Part shown: piece by piece, positions 1 to 10,190 of the stretch
Position numbering within the stretch: the first letter of the stretch is position 1
How the letters are laid out: each line of letters begins with the position of its first letter
The notes under the pieces: generated by a model
Databases searched by the model: none
What the model was told of the DNA's origin: nothing
The model's input: only the letters and a program-made list of their open reading frames with translations
Source: Rhizophagus irregularis
Lineage: Eukaryota; Glomeromycota; Glomeromycetes; Glomerales; Glomeraceae
Direction of reading: 5' to 3'
NCBI RefSeq assembly: GCF_026210795.1
Contig: NC_089449.1
Span: forward strand, 124,001-188,000
Length of the DNA stretch: 64,000 nt
Program-made: the position numbers and the translations under genes

Positions 1-97
1 ATTAAAAATAATAAAACAATTTTTATTAAGATGTAGAAATACAAAAAAAATACGTTGTCAATAATAATATCTTTGACAGTTTGCTTATGTAAATTAG

Positions 98-1160
98 CTA
101 GCTGAATCTTTTTTTTTGAATAGTTTTTTTTCTCACTGTAAGTCCAGCATTTGACAAAGTATCAATTGCTGATACGGAAGTTCCTGATGCATTCAGCAAA
201 AATCCTACATCCTCTTTTACGTCACTTATGAATTTATTATTGAATCCAGCAAAAGATAACACATTATATCGAGTTTTTTTTTTATTTTGTTGATTTGTTA
301 TAGGATTTTTCTTTTGGGGATTTGTACCAGCATAAAATTCATCAAAAAATCCTTGCAATTTTGGTTCTTCTTTTTCTAACATTTTTTTAAATTCTTCAGG
401 ATCATAGATTGGCTTTTCGTTATCTTTGTGTTGTTTTTTAAATAAAACGTTAGACATTAAACGAATTTTTTCGCTAGAAATTGAGGCTATAAGAAATTTT
501 TTATTAAAAATTGAAATAAAAAAATTAGAATATAAAAAATTTTCATTACTTAACAAGTTCTCTCACTAGAAATTGAAACTAAAAGTTTTTTTATTAAAAG
601 TGAAATGAAATGATTAGAAATATGAAAAGAATTCATACATACTTAATTTAATTCGCTTAAGTTCTTCACGAGCTTCATGATATAAATTTTCTACAATCAT
701 TATACTCTTTAGCTGAATACAGAAGATCATTATGAAGGGCATATGGATGATTAGAAGTGATTGTTGGCACCCTTTGCATCGGTGGTTGATAATTTAAAGA
801 TAGTTGGTTTTCTTTATCATGATCCATTGCAGTAAGACATGGGTTGCAAATACGTGTATCCAAAGGAAGATTCAAGATAGGTTGGAGTCGTTTTGGAATT
901 TTTACAAGAATATTCTTTCGTGGTCATCCTATTTCATTATCCTTTGTATACTCTTTATGTTTAGGATGAGCACATTGTTGTTTCTTCATAGCTCTTGCTA
1001 GTCGATGATTTTCATTCACTATTAGTTTATTATAATGATATTGGCATAATTCTTCTCCAACCAAATCCATGCCAAGATTTGTTTCAGGAATCTTGACATC
1101 GTCCGTTACAAGTGAAGTGCCATTGATAAGGTCATCACACATACCATTTGTAATGAACAT
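98..1160 (-). pseudogene. Damaged two-exon gene of an unrecognised, probably lineage-specific family
   Basis: Exon A runs from an ATG at 1160 down to about 643, exon B from 486 to the stop at 98. The intron (487-642) has a GTATGT donor and a TTATAG acceptor that joins in phase to exon B. Exon A is broken twice: an in-frame TGA at 924-926 (coding resumes in the same frame with PRKNILVKIPKR) and a frameshift near 680-690, after which the reading frame EAREELKRIK continues to the donor. Exon B encodes a basic, lysine-rich segment ending in a conserved-looking block (GFLLNASGTSVSAIDTL). The part from 970 to 1110 contains histidines and cysteines (QYHYNK, QQCAHPKHKEY) that could bind a metal. I recall similar proteins as numerous in Rhizophagus but cannot name a function. 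The true start may lie further upstream. Confidence 0.5.
455..632. repeat. Imperfect 89-bp tandem duplication over an intron 3' end
   Basis: Two adjacent diverged copies begin at 455 and 544 with a period of 89. Each contains the same order of blocks on the minus strand: an A/T-rich tract, a TTTTAG or TTATAG acceptor-like site, then TCAATTTCTAG and an ATG. Copy one holds the acceptor that fits exon B of the surrounding gene. Copy two lies inside the intron and would lead to an early stop if spliced there. Confidence 0.65.
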
Positions 1161-2180
1161 TTATTAAATTTAGACATTCCTATATATTACAAAACATTTA
1201 GTTATTAAATATAATATATGAAATATACAAAATTTGACGCACTATACCTTCCAAATTATTTGTTCGATAGCCTAATTATTTTTTATTAAAAGTTCTTTGT
1301 TAAATTAAATAAAATAAAAAGTATTATCGGTATTTACGCTCTATTAGAAGTATTAAAGTATTTATAACTTCTGAATTACTCTTTCGACGACTGAATTATT
1401 TTGTAAACCGTTTAAAAAGGACCTGAAAAAAAAATTTTTTTTTATTTTCTTTTGTGCTATTATCGCCGTTTTCAAAATGAAATTTGAATACCCATTAAGA
1501 ATACCCGTCAGGTGATCAAAACAGCAAAATTGACCAACAAAATATTGAAAATATCGTATCATAATAAAACCATATAACCCATCAATATCCATTAAATTTT
1601 GATAGAACTTAAATTCTAAATATTCCAACATTTGTAGGATAGCTATATATAATTTCTCAAAACCATTTTAATTAATTTCAAATTATTAAATTATGTTAAT
1701 AATTGTAATAATCAAAAATTTAAAATTACTTACAATATCTTGTTAATAGTATTAGTGTAATTGATTACAACTGTTATAACTAAAGAGAAAATGATATCTA
1801 AAAATAAAATAAGAACCTTACGGTTTAAAAGAAATACAAGAAATCACGAATAATCTCAATAATCGCAAATAATCTTGAACTTTGAGCGAAGGAAACTCAA
1901 AACAACACATAATAATTTGACTAAACATACCTACTAATGTAAGTATTGCAGGGAAATCTTGGGTAATTGCAAGAAAAGAACATAACACATATAACGAGTT
2001 TAAAATATTCGGCAAAAAATTCGGGGGGTTTTTTTATCAGATGATCGACATTGCGTACAAACGGCAATAAATTTTTTGTGGCACAATTAAATAAAATAGT
2101 GCGATTATCACATATTTCAGTATATTTTACGATATATTAGAAATCTAGCCAATAAAAATACATGTCCGTATATTACGAGT
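1161..2180. other. AT-rich intergenic stretch
   Basis: I see no supported gene here. Short open frames at 1362-1631 and 1818-2015 on the minus strand have no recognisable domain and no splice-supported continuation. The stretch separates the damaged gene on the left from the 3' end of the CRN gene. Confidence 0.4.
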
Positions 2181-4541
2181 CTATTCATCAAGTAAATTCT
2201 TACATTTGTTTTTATTCTTTGGATGGCAACCCTCTCCACATGGTAATTTATTGCGCTGACATCCACATTGATTAGTGTTACACGAGCCTTTGCAATAACA
2301 TTTTTGCTCAGTTATAGATGATGCACTTGACATTTCAACAGGCAACCTAAAGTTCAAGTCAATTCCCAGAACATATTGCTTGAGACATTGTTTAATCCAA
2401 GGTCCCGTATTCAGAGCGTCCTTTTCGTCAGTAGTAGAATATCTCTGCTTTTTATATATATCGTATAACTTTGTTGGTACAACGAAGTAAAAACCTATAT
2501 TCTTTTCTGTTTCTAATTTACTTCGAACTCTTTTCAACTCATTAATTTTAATATTATGGTCCTTTGTAGTAGTCATTTGTAAGAGACAATTGGGAGCAAT
2601 AATTGCATCTACTGATGGAAAAGATTTATCAAGTGGTATAGAGTAAGCTCCGTCTTGGATCTCATCAATTTGAGTAAATAAAATTAAATTATATTTTGGA
2701 AAAGTAATGACGTCTTCATCATTTGTATCTAAAGAACGACGTTTGAAAGACCCTCCATTTCGTAAGACTCGATGAGCAATCTGTTCAAAAAGACAACCAA
2801 CGACTGGGTCACTTTTACCCCCTTTCATGACTGCATCCACGTCTACATGACATTTATCTATTATGCTTTTCTCTAATTCAAGAATCACCTGTTGGCCTAC
2901 ATAATCAGATGCAAATTTTACAATCGTATCCGTATAGTATTCCTCCTTAATAGGTTGATCGAGTGATGGATCAGTAGAAGGTTGATCAAAAAATTGCTCA
3001 GGAGGTTGATCGAGTGATAGATGTTGATTAAATATTTCGGTAAAAGATTGACTAGGATGATCGAGTAATAGACCAGTAGGAGGTTGACCGGATGATGATG
3101 ATTCAATTAATGAACTATGAGGAGGTTGAATAGATGATGATGATTCGATTAATGGACCAGTAAGGGATGATGATGATTTGACTAATGGATTAGTAAGAGG
3201 ATTAACATTATCATCACTGTTCGTCCAGATATGGATTAGTTTGTGACTAATGTCTTCTACGTCTCCTCCAATATATCTAAATATGCTCTCATCGCACGTC
3301 TTTATCGCTAGATTAAGCTGACTTTGAGTACCTTTCACAAGGGCACCCTCCAAAATATATCTAGGGATCCCTCCCCACTTAGTATATAACTCTCGAACTT
3401 TTTTTTCTTTAAGATTTGCGAAAATATCAGCTCTACATGTATTGATTTCATCCCAGGACCACGGCGGCATGTACCGTACGACTGGAATGCGTTTATCAAA
3501 AGTTTTATAGTGACTTCTATTTAGTGAACAAATTAGAATCGTTATGGCTTCAGAATCGTCTGGTGGGTTTCCATCTACAATGTACCAGACTTCCGGTTTT
3601 GACAAGTATATTCTAATTTCAACAGAATCATGGGATCTGTCAAGATATTTAACTTCTTCCACTGTTTGACCTAATAAAATAACAAATCTTTCCATAGTAT
3701 GGACGTCGTATATAACCGTTTTACCTTTTTTCACAAGATCATAAATTAGATAGTAACCGAAAAAGGTTTTCCCAATGCCGGGATTACCAGTAAGACGGTA
3801 ATCTCTTTTTCCATTCTTAATATTATCAATAATTATTCCAAGCAGATCATTGTAGCATTTGCGAACAAATAGCTTTGAAGGTCGACTTCGCTTTCCAAAA
3901 AATTTGATATCTTCAGACACCGTAAAAAACGGCATCTCTTTATCATATTTTGTAGTTTTTAAAGCCTGCCAAAAATTCCTCAAAGATTTTACATCTTCAG
4001 CGACTTCAGCGTCTGTATCCCCTTCAATTTTTGCGCGCTTTTTAGGAGGTTCTAATGGAAATAAATGTATGGACACAAGTTAATATTCAAATGAAAGAAA
4101 GAAAGCATGGAATGATACAATGAAGATAAAACGAAACATCAGCTAATAAAAAAAATCAATTCAGGTATGGCAGAGAAGACGAAAAAAATTAAGCTATATC
4201 TCACCGGTAGCAACGGTAGGAATTTGAACGAGAATATGTAAGCTTGTGGGGTCTGGTTGCGTACTAAAATAATCACTAACTATTTCTAAGATGTTCATTC
4301 CCTGAGCAATACTGAGATCTTCAAGTTTAAGCATCGCTATGACATTCTCGTCTCTGGTTTTTCCAAGTTTGATATCAACTTTGAACAATTTAAGAAACAT
4401 TGTCGCTACGCCACTTTGAAGTTCATCATTGATAACTCTCTTAAGACTACTAATATTCTTACTAGTGTTAATTTGAACTGAAAAAATATCATCATAAGGA
4501 TCTTCTCCGCAAACCAAGCAGTTTAGTGCTACAGAAGTCAT
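2181..4541 (-). CDS. Crinkler (CRN)-type protein: ubiquitin-like header, P-loop ATPase, nuclease-like domain, Cys-rich tail
   Basis: Two exons, 4541-4205 and 4051-2181, join across a 153-bp GT-AG intron in phase 1 to give 735 aa. Exon 1 (about 112 aa) matches the CRN N-terminal ubiquitin-like fold: LNCLVCGEDPYDDIFSVQI near the start, LHILVQIP near the end. Exon 2 opens with a basic PPKKRAKIE stretch (possible nuclear signal), then a P-loop GNPGIGKTFFGYYLI, a Walker-B-like VWYIVDG, and a helical region. A Ser/Pro/Asp-rich repetitive insert follows (2930-3230). The C-terminal region has GCLFEQIAHR, a DAIIAP block and LLQMTTTKDH, fitting the E-D-QxT pattern reported for the restriction-endonuclease-like domain of CRN/RHS-type proteins. 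The last 40 residues are a Cys cluster (CYCKGSC, QCGCQ, LPCGEGC) like a CXC/tesmin motif. The family includes host-directed effectors and intragenomic-conflict proteins. No secretion signal is evident. Confidence 0.85.
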
Positions 4542-5040
4542 GGCATTTCGGTTATATACTTGTAAAAAAATCGTAGTACGAATGGGCTGATTGATCGCAA
4601 ACGGTCCATATAAAAATTAATTGTCGCACAGATTGATGACTAATCAGTTGATCAGTAAGTAATACAGACATCGTGACCGCAAACGGCAAAAGTATACCAT
4701 AACATATCAAGATTCTCCTGCATATCTATCAAGAATGATATTTTTGCATCGCGACCCTACAACCCTAGCCATGGCAAAAAAAGCGAGAAGATTCTTCACG
4801 GTACTTTATTAATGAGCGATGAAAAAAATAGTGTTGTACAGCGCATCCAATGTACTGTATGTTTATGTTTATGGAGTTCTTCTTAACCAATCTGACAAAT
4901 GATCTTATTAGAAAATGGAATATCTAGATACTCTGATTGAAACAATAAAGACCCATACTATTATTGGAAAATGATATATATACATTATACAATATTCCTA
5001 TATTAGAAAAGGAAAAGAAAAACTAGCCTGACTCGACAGA
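4542..5040. promoter_or_regulatory. Upstream region of the CRN gene
   Basis: The motif CGCAAACGG occurs at about 4597 and again at about 4674, each preceded by GAT or GAC. A related ACAAACGGC lies near 2063, beyond the 3' end. The TGATCAGT/TGACTAATCAGT region near 4635-4655 is dyad-like. The rest is AT-rich without a gene. Regulatory meaning is inference from repetition only. Confidence 0.25.
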
Positions 5041-5970
5041 GCACAATGGGGGATGATGTTGAGAATCGGAAAACTGCTGGGTACATAAATGGTAATGTAA
5101 TTTAATGTTTTTATGTCATTTCGTTATATATACCATATATTTCTGCAGGACTTGAGTAAAGAGATCGACAATTCCCACTGAAAAAAAATTGTCCGATCTA
5201 TTAAATGGAATTGTTCAGTTATCACTATTCTTAACAGATGATAATACAGGGATACATATTCCCTATCTCTTTGTAGATTGATCTAAAGATGAATCATAAT
5301 CGAAATGAATTCCTCATTGCCTTAATTGTGACGCAGAGGTAAATACGATAAATACACCAAACTTTCTTATTGCAACGGATAAACAATATTCACATTTTTT
5401 TTATTCTTTAGATTAATAATTTAGAACACAGACTTTGTCCGTGCTACGACAAATATTGTAATGTCTGAAGATGATTATGATGAGACGAATAAAGAAAATA
5501 TCACAAGGAAGTTGATAAGGTTGCCTTTCGCGTAGCTTACGACGCTATTCCAGATACTTCAAAGTTGTGGTTGAGTACGGGCAAAATAGTGGAGGATGTT
5601 CTTTTTGAATTTGCTAAAGACGTGGACTATGCAGTAAGTTTCTCGAAAATTATATTTTTTAATTCTTTTTATCTTATCATTAATGATATTGACATATTAT
5701 TAGTCATGCCATTCCTGCATTGTGAACCATGACGATGAGAATGTCAAATTATTGTTCACCGATGTGGAGTGGAAAGAATTAACTGAAGATCGAATTGGAG
5801 TTCCACCTGGTGCAAATTACGGGAAAAACGTTAGAAGAGTTATGTATGATCGTGATGACGACGTATCATAAAGACAGAGAAACGTATGATGTCTGTAAAC
5901 ATTATAATAAAGAATGGATTCAAGCGGCTATGCGAGCACACTTTTTTGGATCATGCATTGATTTATGACA
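5041..5970 (+). pseudogene. Decayed multi-exon gene of an unrecognised family
   Basis: A possible first exon starts at the ATG at 5045 (MGDDVENRKTAGYING) and ends at a GTAATG donor. A second block (about 5180-5340) reads LLNGIVQLSLFLTDDNTG and on to LNCDAE, but has in-frame TGA, TAA and TGA. A third (about 5510-5635) reads DKVAFRVAYDAIPDTSKLWL and ends at a GTAAG donor. A fourth (about 5704-5968) reads LLFTDVEWKELTEDRIGVPP and then, after a +1 frameshift near 5868, DRETYDVCKHYNKEWIQAAM. The long, well-formed peptide blocks show it was once coding. I do not recognise the function. Each of the three stops in the second block is one C-to-T change from a plausible sense codon. Confidence 0.6.
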
Positions 5971-6900
5971 AAAATTAATGACGTGTCCGCCCGGCACGTG
6001 ACTAAGTACAACAATAAGGCTATAACTTCCTAATGATGAAAAATTTTTTTGTAAATCCAGCTGACAGTTACCCGGAAGACTCTCTGGCTGCTAGACCTTC
6101 TAATACTAATCTTTAACCCTGTAATGAGTCTCTAAACAACTTAAAATAGTGGGAACCACTCCATCTCTTTCAGTATTTACAGGTGGCGGCCTAGTGCCGA
6201 AAGAAAAATACGGATCATTGTACTCGTCATCCATATCATTACGATACCTATTTTTATTACAAGGGGTCTAGTTTTTTATACCAGATAGTTCCCTTTGTTT
6301 ATTAAACATATAGCTATAATTGTATTAGACATAGATGACCACTCTTTAGAATAAAATAAATAAATAAATAAATAAAATTTTTTTGTAAAATTGTTAACAA
6401 AAAAATCCAGTTCAAAATCTTGCAAGATTAAAAAATTATAATAATCAAACCATTGTTAAAACTTCATATCAAAAAATCCATTTTTTTAAAATAATAAATT
6501 AATTTACTTAATATAATTTAACATATAACAACATGTACATTTTATTTTATTTATTGAAGAAATTTTGTTCTATATTCATAATCAATATCATATATTTTTC
6601 GCGTTAATTGATAGTGGTTTAAATTGAATTAAAATTTCCCAGTTAAATTTTAATTATTTTGAATTTTTTATTTTCGTACACTATAACCTGTGGCAGTTAA
6701 ATGAAATTTTGTAAAACTCGTGGCTTATCACCATAATGTATTATATTTGTACAAATATACTTTTACGTGGCTTATAGATGCTACTGTATGAAAATCGTGG
6801 CTTATTTATTAACGTATTACATAAATAATTAATTTGGCTAGCTATTGTGTTGGGTTTCGTAAACAGCGTCCTTGCCGTGATTGTTTCATCATTCAATTAC
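5971..6900. other. AT-rich intergenic stretch with an AAAT microsatellite
   Basis: It contains a short AAAT tandem run near 6355-6378 and long A/T tracts. No coding or RNA gene is visible. Confidence 0.4.
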
Positions 6901-6902
6901 AT

Positions 6903-7384
6903 TTATCCGTTTTTAGTTAAATTTACCCTAATAATTCGCTTTCCCGCTCCGGACTCCCAACGGTTACCGTTCCCTAGTTTACATACAATACTGTGACCAA
7001 ATGATTGGGATAACCATGAGCCTTTATTACGGCTTTTATCTGGTGTTCCATACTCTTGACAAGTTTGAACTCTTGCCCAAATACGACATTCAAGTTCATC
7101 CCGCAAGTGTTCTATCGGGTTAAGGTCTAGACCCACGAAAGCTGAGTTATTCCACTTTCTTCTATAAAAGCTCATATTCTCAAACTTGTATGGATTGGTG
7201 CATTGTCTTGCTGGAAAAAAATATTCTCCATTTTCCTCTTCAAATTCTTATAAAATGGTATTAAATGGTTGCCAAGAATCTTTTCTATGTATCTTTCACT
7301 ATCAGCCTGGTCATTAATTCTTATTAAGGGACTCGAGAGAAATTGTATAAGTATTATTGACGATTTTAATATTTGCAATACCAT
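6903..7384 (-). pseudogene. Tc1/mariner-type transposase fragment, frameshifted
   Basis: On the minus strand, 7384-7172 encodes a peptide ending FFQQDNAPIHTS, the conserved second-Asp block of Tc1/mariner DDE transposases. After a frameshift near 7175 the next frame (7175-6903) holds GLDLNPIEHLRDELECRI, the block containing the third catalytic position region of the same family. The N-terminal helix-turn-helix half is missing, and the C-terminus runs into an unrelated repeat motif (6945-6980). This is a dead fragment about 160 codons long; an intact enzyme has about 340. Confidence 0.8.
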
Positions 7385-7427
7385 CTCACTTTGTAGAACA
7401 AATCTATATAATTAAGTATCATAGTTA

Positions 7428-7666
7428 TTGTCCGGAGCGAAGCGAAGGACTATATATGTCTACGCACTATGATGATCTATGGAAATAACGTGTAAATTTT
7501 CAATCACGTGAGTTTCTCTGTCCAGGAATTCCAAGGCGTTATGCTGCTAATCAGCAGAAAATTACCGGAATTCCAAGGCGTTATGCTGCTAATTAGTAGA
7601 ATATCGCTACATCTTTATTTATTATACCTCGCTCCGGACTTACAACGGTTCCCGTTTCCTAGTTTT
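7428..7666 (+). mobile_element. Small non-autonomous repeat element, copy 1
   Basis: It starts with TTGTCCGGAGCGAAGCGAAG at 7428, continues through ATATGTCTACGCACTATG and TCACGTGAGTTTCTCTGTCC, and ends with CTTACAACGGTTCCCGTTTC followed by CTAG near 7663. The same ordered blocks occur in reverse at 32708-32864. It contains an internal 42-bp tandem duplication. No coding capacity is apparent. Its class is unknown; I call it MITE-like because of size and the two-copy ordered structure. Confidence 0.65.
7525..7608. repeat. Two tandem copies of a 42-bp unit
   Basis: GGAATTCCAAGGCGTTATGC followed by TGCTAAT begins at 7525 and again at 7567, with few differences. It lies inside the small repeat element of 7428-7666 and is not present in the shorter copy at 32708-32864. 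Confidence 0.8.
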
Positions 7667-7785
7667 ATCTACATTCTACAGTACAAATCGAATTGCGTAA
7701 TTTATTTTTTTATTTTTTTTTATAAACTCTCTTTATCTGGTATTTTAATAATTGATGATGGTCAAAATATCATGTGCATCAGGTG

Positions 7786-9299
7786 AAGCTTAAGGGCGAT
7801 AACATATATTACCTAATATACTTTAATATAAATGCACCCCCACTCCCAGGTAAGATTAATTACCTTATATAGTAATAAATATAACCTAAGATTTATGGAT
7901 ACCCCCCCTAAAATATTACCTAACATATGTCATAGCCCTTACACAGGATAAATCACGGCACTTCGAGCCGGATTTACCCAATATAGTATCAGCATAAACC
8001 GATAATTAAATCGGTCTATACCGATGTCGACATAAAATATTCTCACAATTTAAATTGGGTCTTTAAGACTATGTACAGTACACTAGTACAGTATATACGG
8101 GATTACTTTTGTCGTATAATCATATATTATATATATATATATATATGGTACTTTGAAATTTAAATAAATCCGTATATTATCAATTATGCAATCTGAATTT
8201 GATTTATTGAGAAAATGCTCGAGACTGGAATGACGAAGTTATTGATTTATAAGCGTTACTTATGAAAATGATTAACTCAAAGAGAGGGTTAGAAAAAAAT
8301 AACCCACGAAAACAATCGCAAGATGACAATTTACTTAGTGTTCGCCCAAGTAATACTGTTTGCTCAAAAAGGAGCGCCGCTTCATGAATTAGAAACTGGT
8401 GATTACTTTGCGAAGTTTCCGAAGCAAATCTATGCAAAAAAAGACTCTAAAGTTCTAAGATTATTAACGTTAATCCTACAACTGCTATGAAAGAAGTTAA
8501 TGGATTATCATCGATAAAGTTTTTTGGACAATATCAAAATTAACAATACCTTAATTTTCCTTAAAAATAAATTATTGTACAATTCCACATTGGATAATTA
8601 ATTAAATTAAATATCTAATTAAATATCTGTCAAGAATAATTATTCCTAAATTCGACTCTTAATTCTGTGAATCTTTAATCAATTAGTAAAAATTTAGTAT
8701 TAGTTCCCACGCATCATTAAAATTAATTAAGTACTGTACTACAGTTCACAATATAAACAACGCGTGTACAGTATCACGTGTCAAGAATGACGCAAAATCG
8801 CGATTTAGAAGAAATTTGAATATCTGAATCCGAATATCCAAATATTTGTTTGATACCTGCCTTCTTGAAAATAAAAAAGGTAATAATTAACAACATGATT
8901 GTTTTAATAAAATAAAAATATGCGCTCTTGCAAGTTATCAGCATAGACTTGTCAAACATGGAAATAAGTTTAATTTAGATATATAAAAGTAAATGTAAAA
9001 AAATGGCGTAACGGTAAATCAAGGAAACAATTGTAGTGAGCGTTAATCTCATCTCGATTGCGACTTTTTGTGGAGATTCCCAATATAGAAATAATAAAAC
9101 AAAGAAACATATTGTGTATTGTGCCGCGAAGAGTTTAAAATAAGTATGCTTAATAATGAGAATTATTAATTTATAAATACTTTCAACTTGTTCTTAACCT
9201 TGTATGATTAAATGAAAATCAGAAGAACTGATAGACATTTTAGATTTTCAATAACTTGTTTATTTTTTCCGTAATGCTATAAAAAGTTAATAAAGAAAA
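7786..9299. other. Intergenic region, AT microsatellite and decayed sequence
   Basis: An AT dinucleotide run lies at about 8128-8147. Around 8180-8540 there are short peptide-like fragments (for example FDLLRKCSRLE) broken by stops, possibly a relic of a coiled-coil gene. No intact gene is visible. Confidence 0.35.
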
Positions 9300-9388
9300 A
9301 TGAGAAAATTACTTTTTCCAAAGTCTAGCAATTTAAAACATATGTTGGTCATGTGTTATCTGGCGGATTTGACTCGCTTGATGATCGG

Positions 9389-9444
9389 AATGTCGATCAT
9401 TTTGGCTAAAATTAACGTTAATTTTGGCCAAAATGATCGACATT
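9389..9444. repeat. Near-perfect 56-bp palindrome
   Basis: Left arm 9389-9416 and right arm 9417-9444 are reverse complements with a single mismatch and no spacer (centre AACGTT). On transcription it would form a 28-bp hairpin. The overlapping open frames on both strands (9300-9620 and 9356-9589) are explained at least partly by this symmetry, so I do not call them genes. It could be two fused terminal inverted repeats. Confidence 0.85.
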
Positions 9445-9620
9445 TCAAGGACACTGGCGCTGTTATAAGTGGAAGAAACCAACCAAATTTAGCGATTAAA
9501 GTACCGGGAAAAGGCGTTACGGCATTACCATTTATCAGTCGTCCCATGAAGATTATGATCAACCAGCAGATGAAATTTAATGAATACAAACTAAGACGTG
9601 CTACGACAGGAAAACTTTAA

Positions 9621-10190
9621 TGTTATTTTTAAAGAATTCGTGAACAAAAATCGTAAGTTTCTCTCCAAGTGAATTTCAATCTGCTTTTTGTGTTTTTTGT
9701 AAAAGAAAAAAGTTTTACTCATTAATAATTCCAAACGATAATCAAAGCCGTTCATAATAACTTTAATTTAAAATTCGTAAAAGGAATGTTACAAATTATA
9801 AAAAAAGGATGCAAATAATGTAAAACCGGAGAAAATCTTTAACCGATTAGGATTTTCCGAAGTTTTGATGGAAGTCCTAATAAAGTTATTTATGATGTGA
9901 GATGCAGATCTGGAGAATAAATGTAGATTGTCCTATGATTTCTAAAAAACTATTAGTAAATTTTCTTGATAATGTGACTAATTCGGCAAGTTTCTTTCGC
10001 ACGATAATATCAGGATCAACAATAGTACTAGGGGACTGACCACTAGTCCTAACCAAATTGCGATTATACAAGAAAGAGAAAAATTGTCCATTACCGTGAA
10101 GTATATAAAGCATGTAGTTTTTTTTCCTTATCCTCATTTTTTTTTTAAAAAAAAAAATCTCAACTATCCATAATAAAATTAACCGAAATA
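9621..10190. other. Intergenic region upstream of the sugar transporter
   Basis: AT-rich. A minus-strand open frame at 9886-10137 has no recognised domain. Homopolymer T and A runs at about 10118-10157 lie just upstream of the transporter start. Confidence 0.35.

Noticed and set aside
1362..1631. 89-aa minus-strand frame
   Set aside because: Slightly protein-like text but no known domain, no splice partner and AT-rich bias; not supportable as a gene.
9300..9620. 106-aa open frame and its 77-aa antisense partner
   Set aside because: Both run through the 56-bp palindrome and show no recognised domain; the symmetry explains the open frames.
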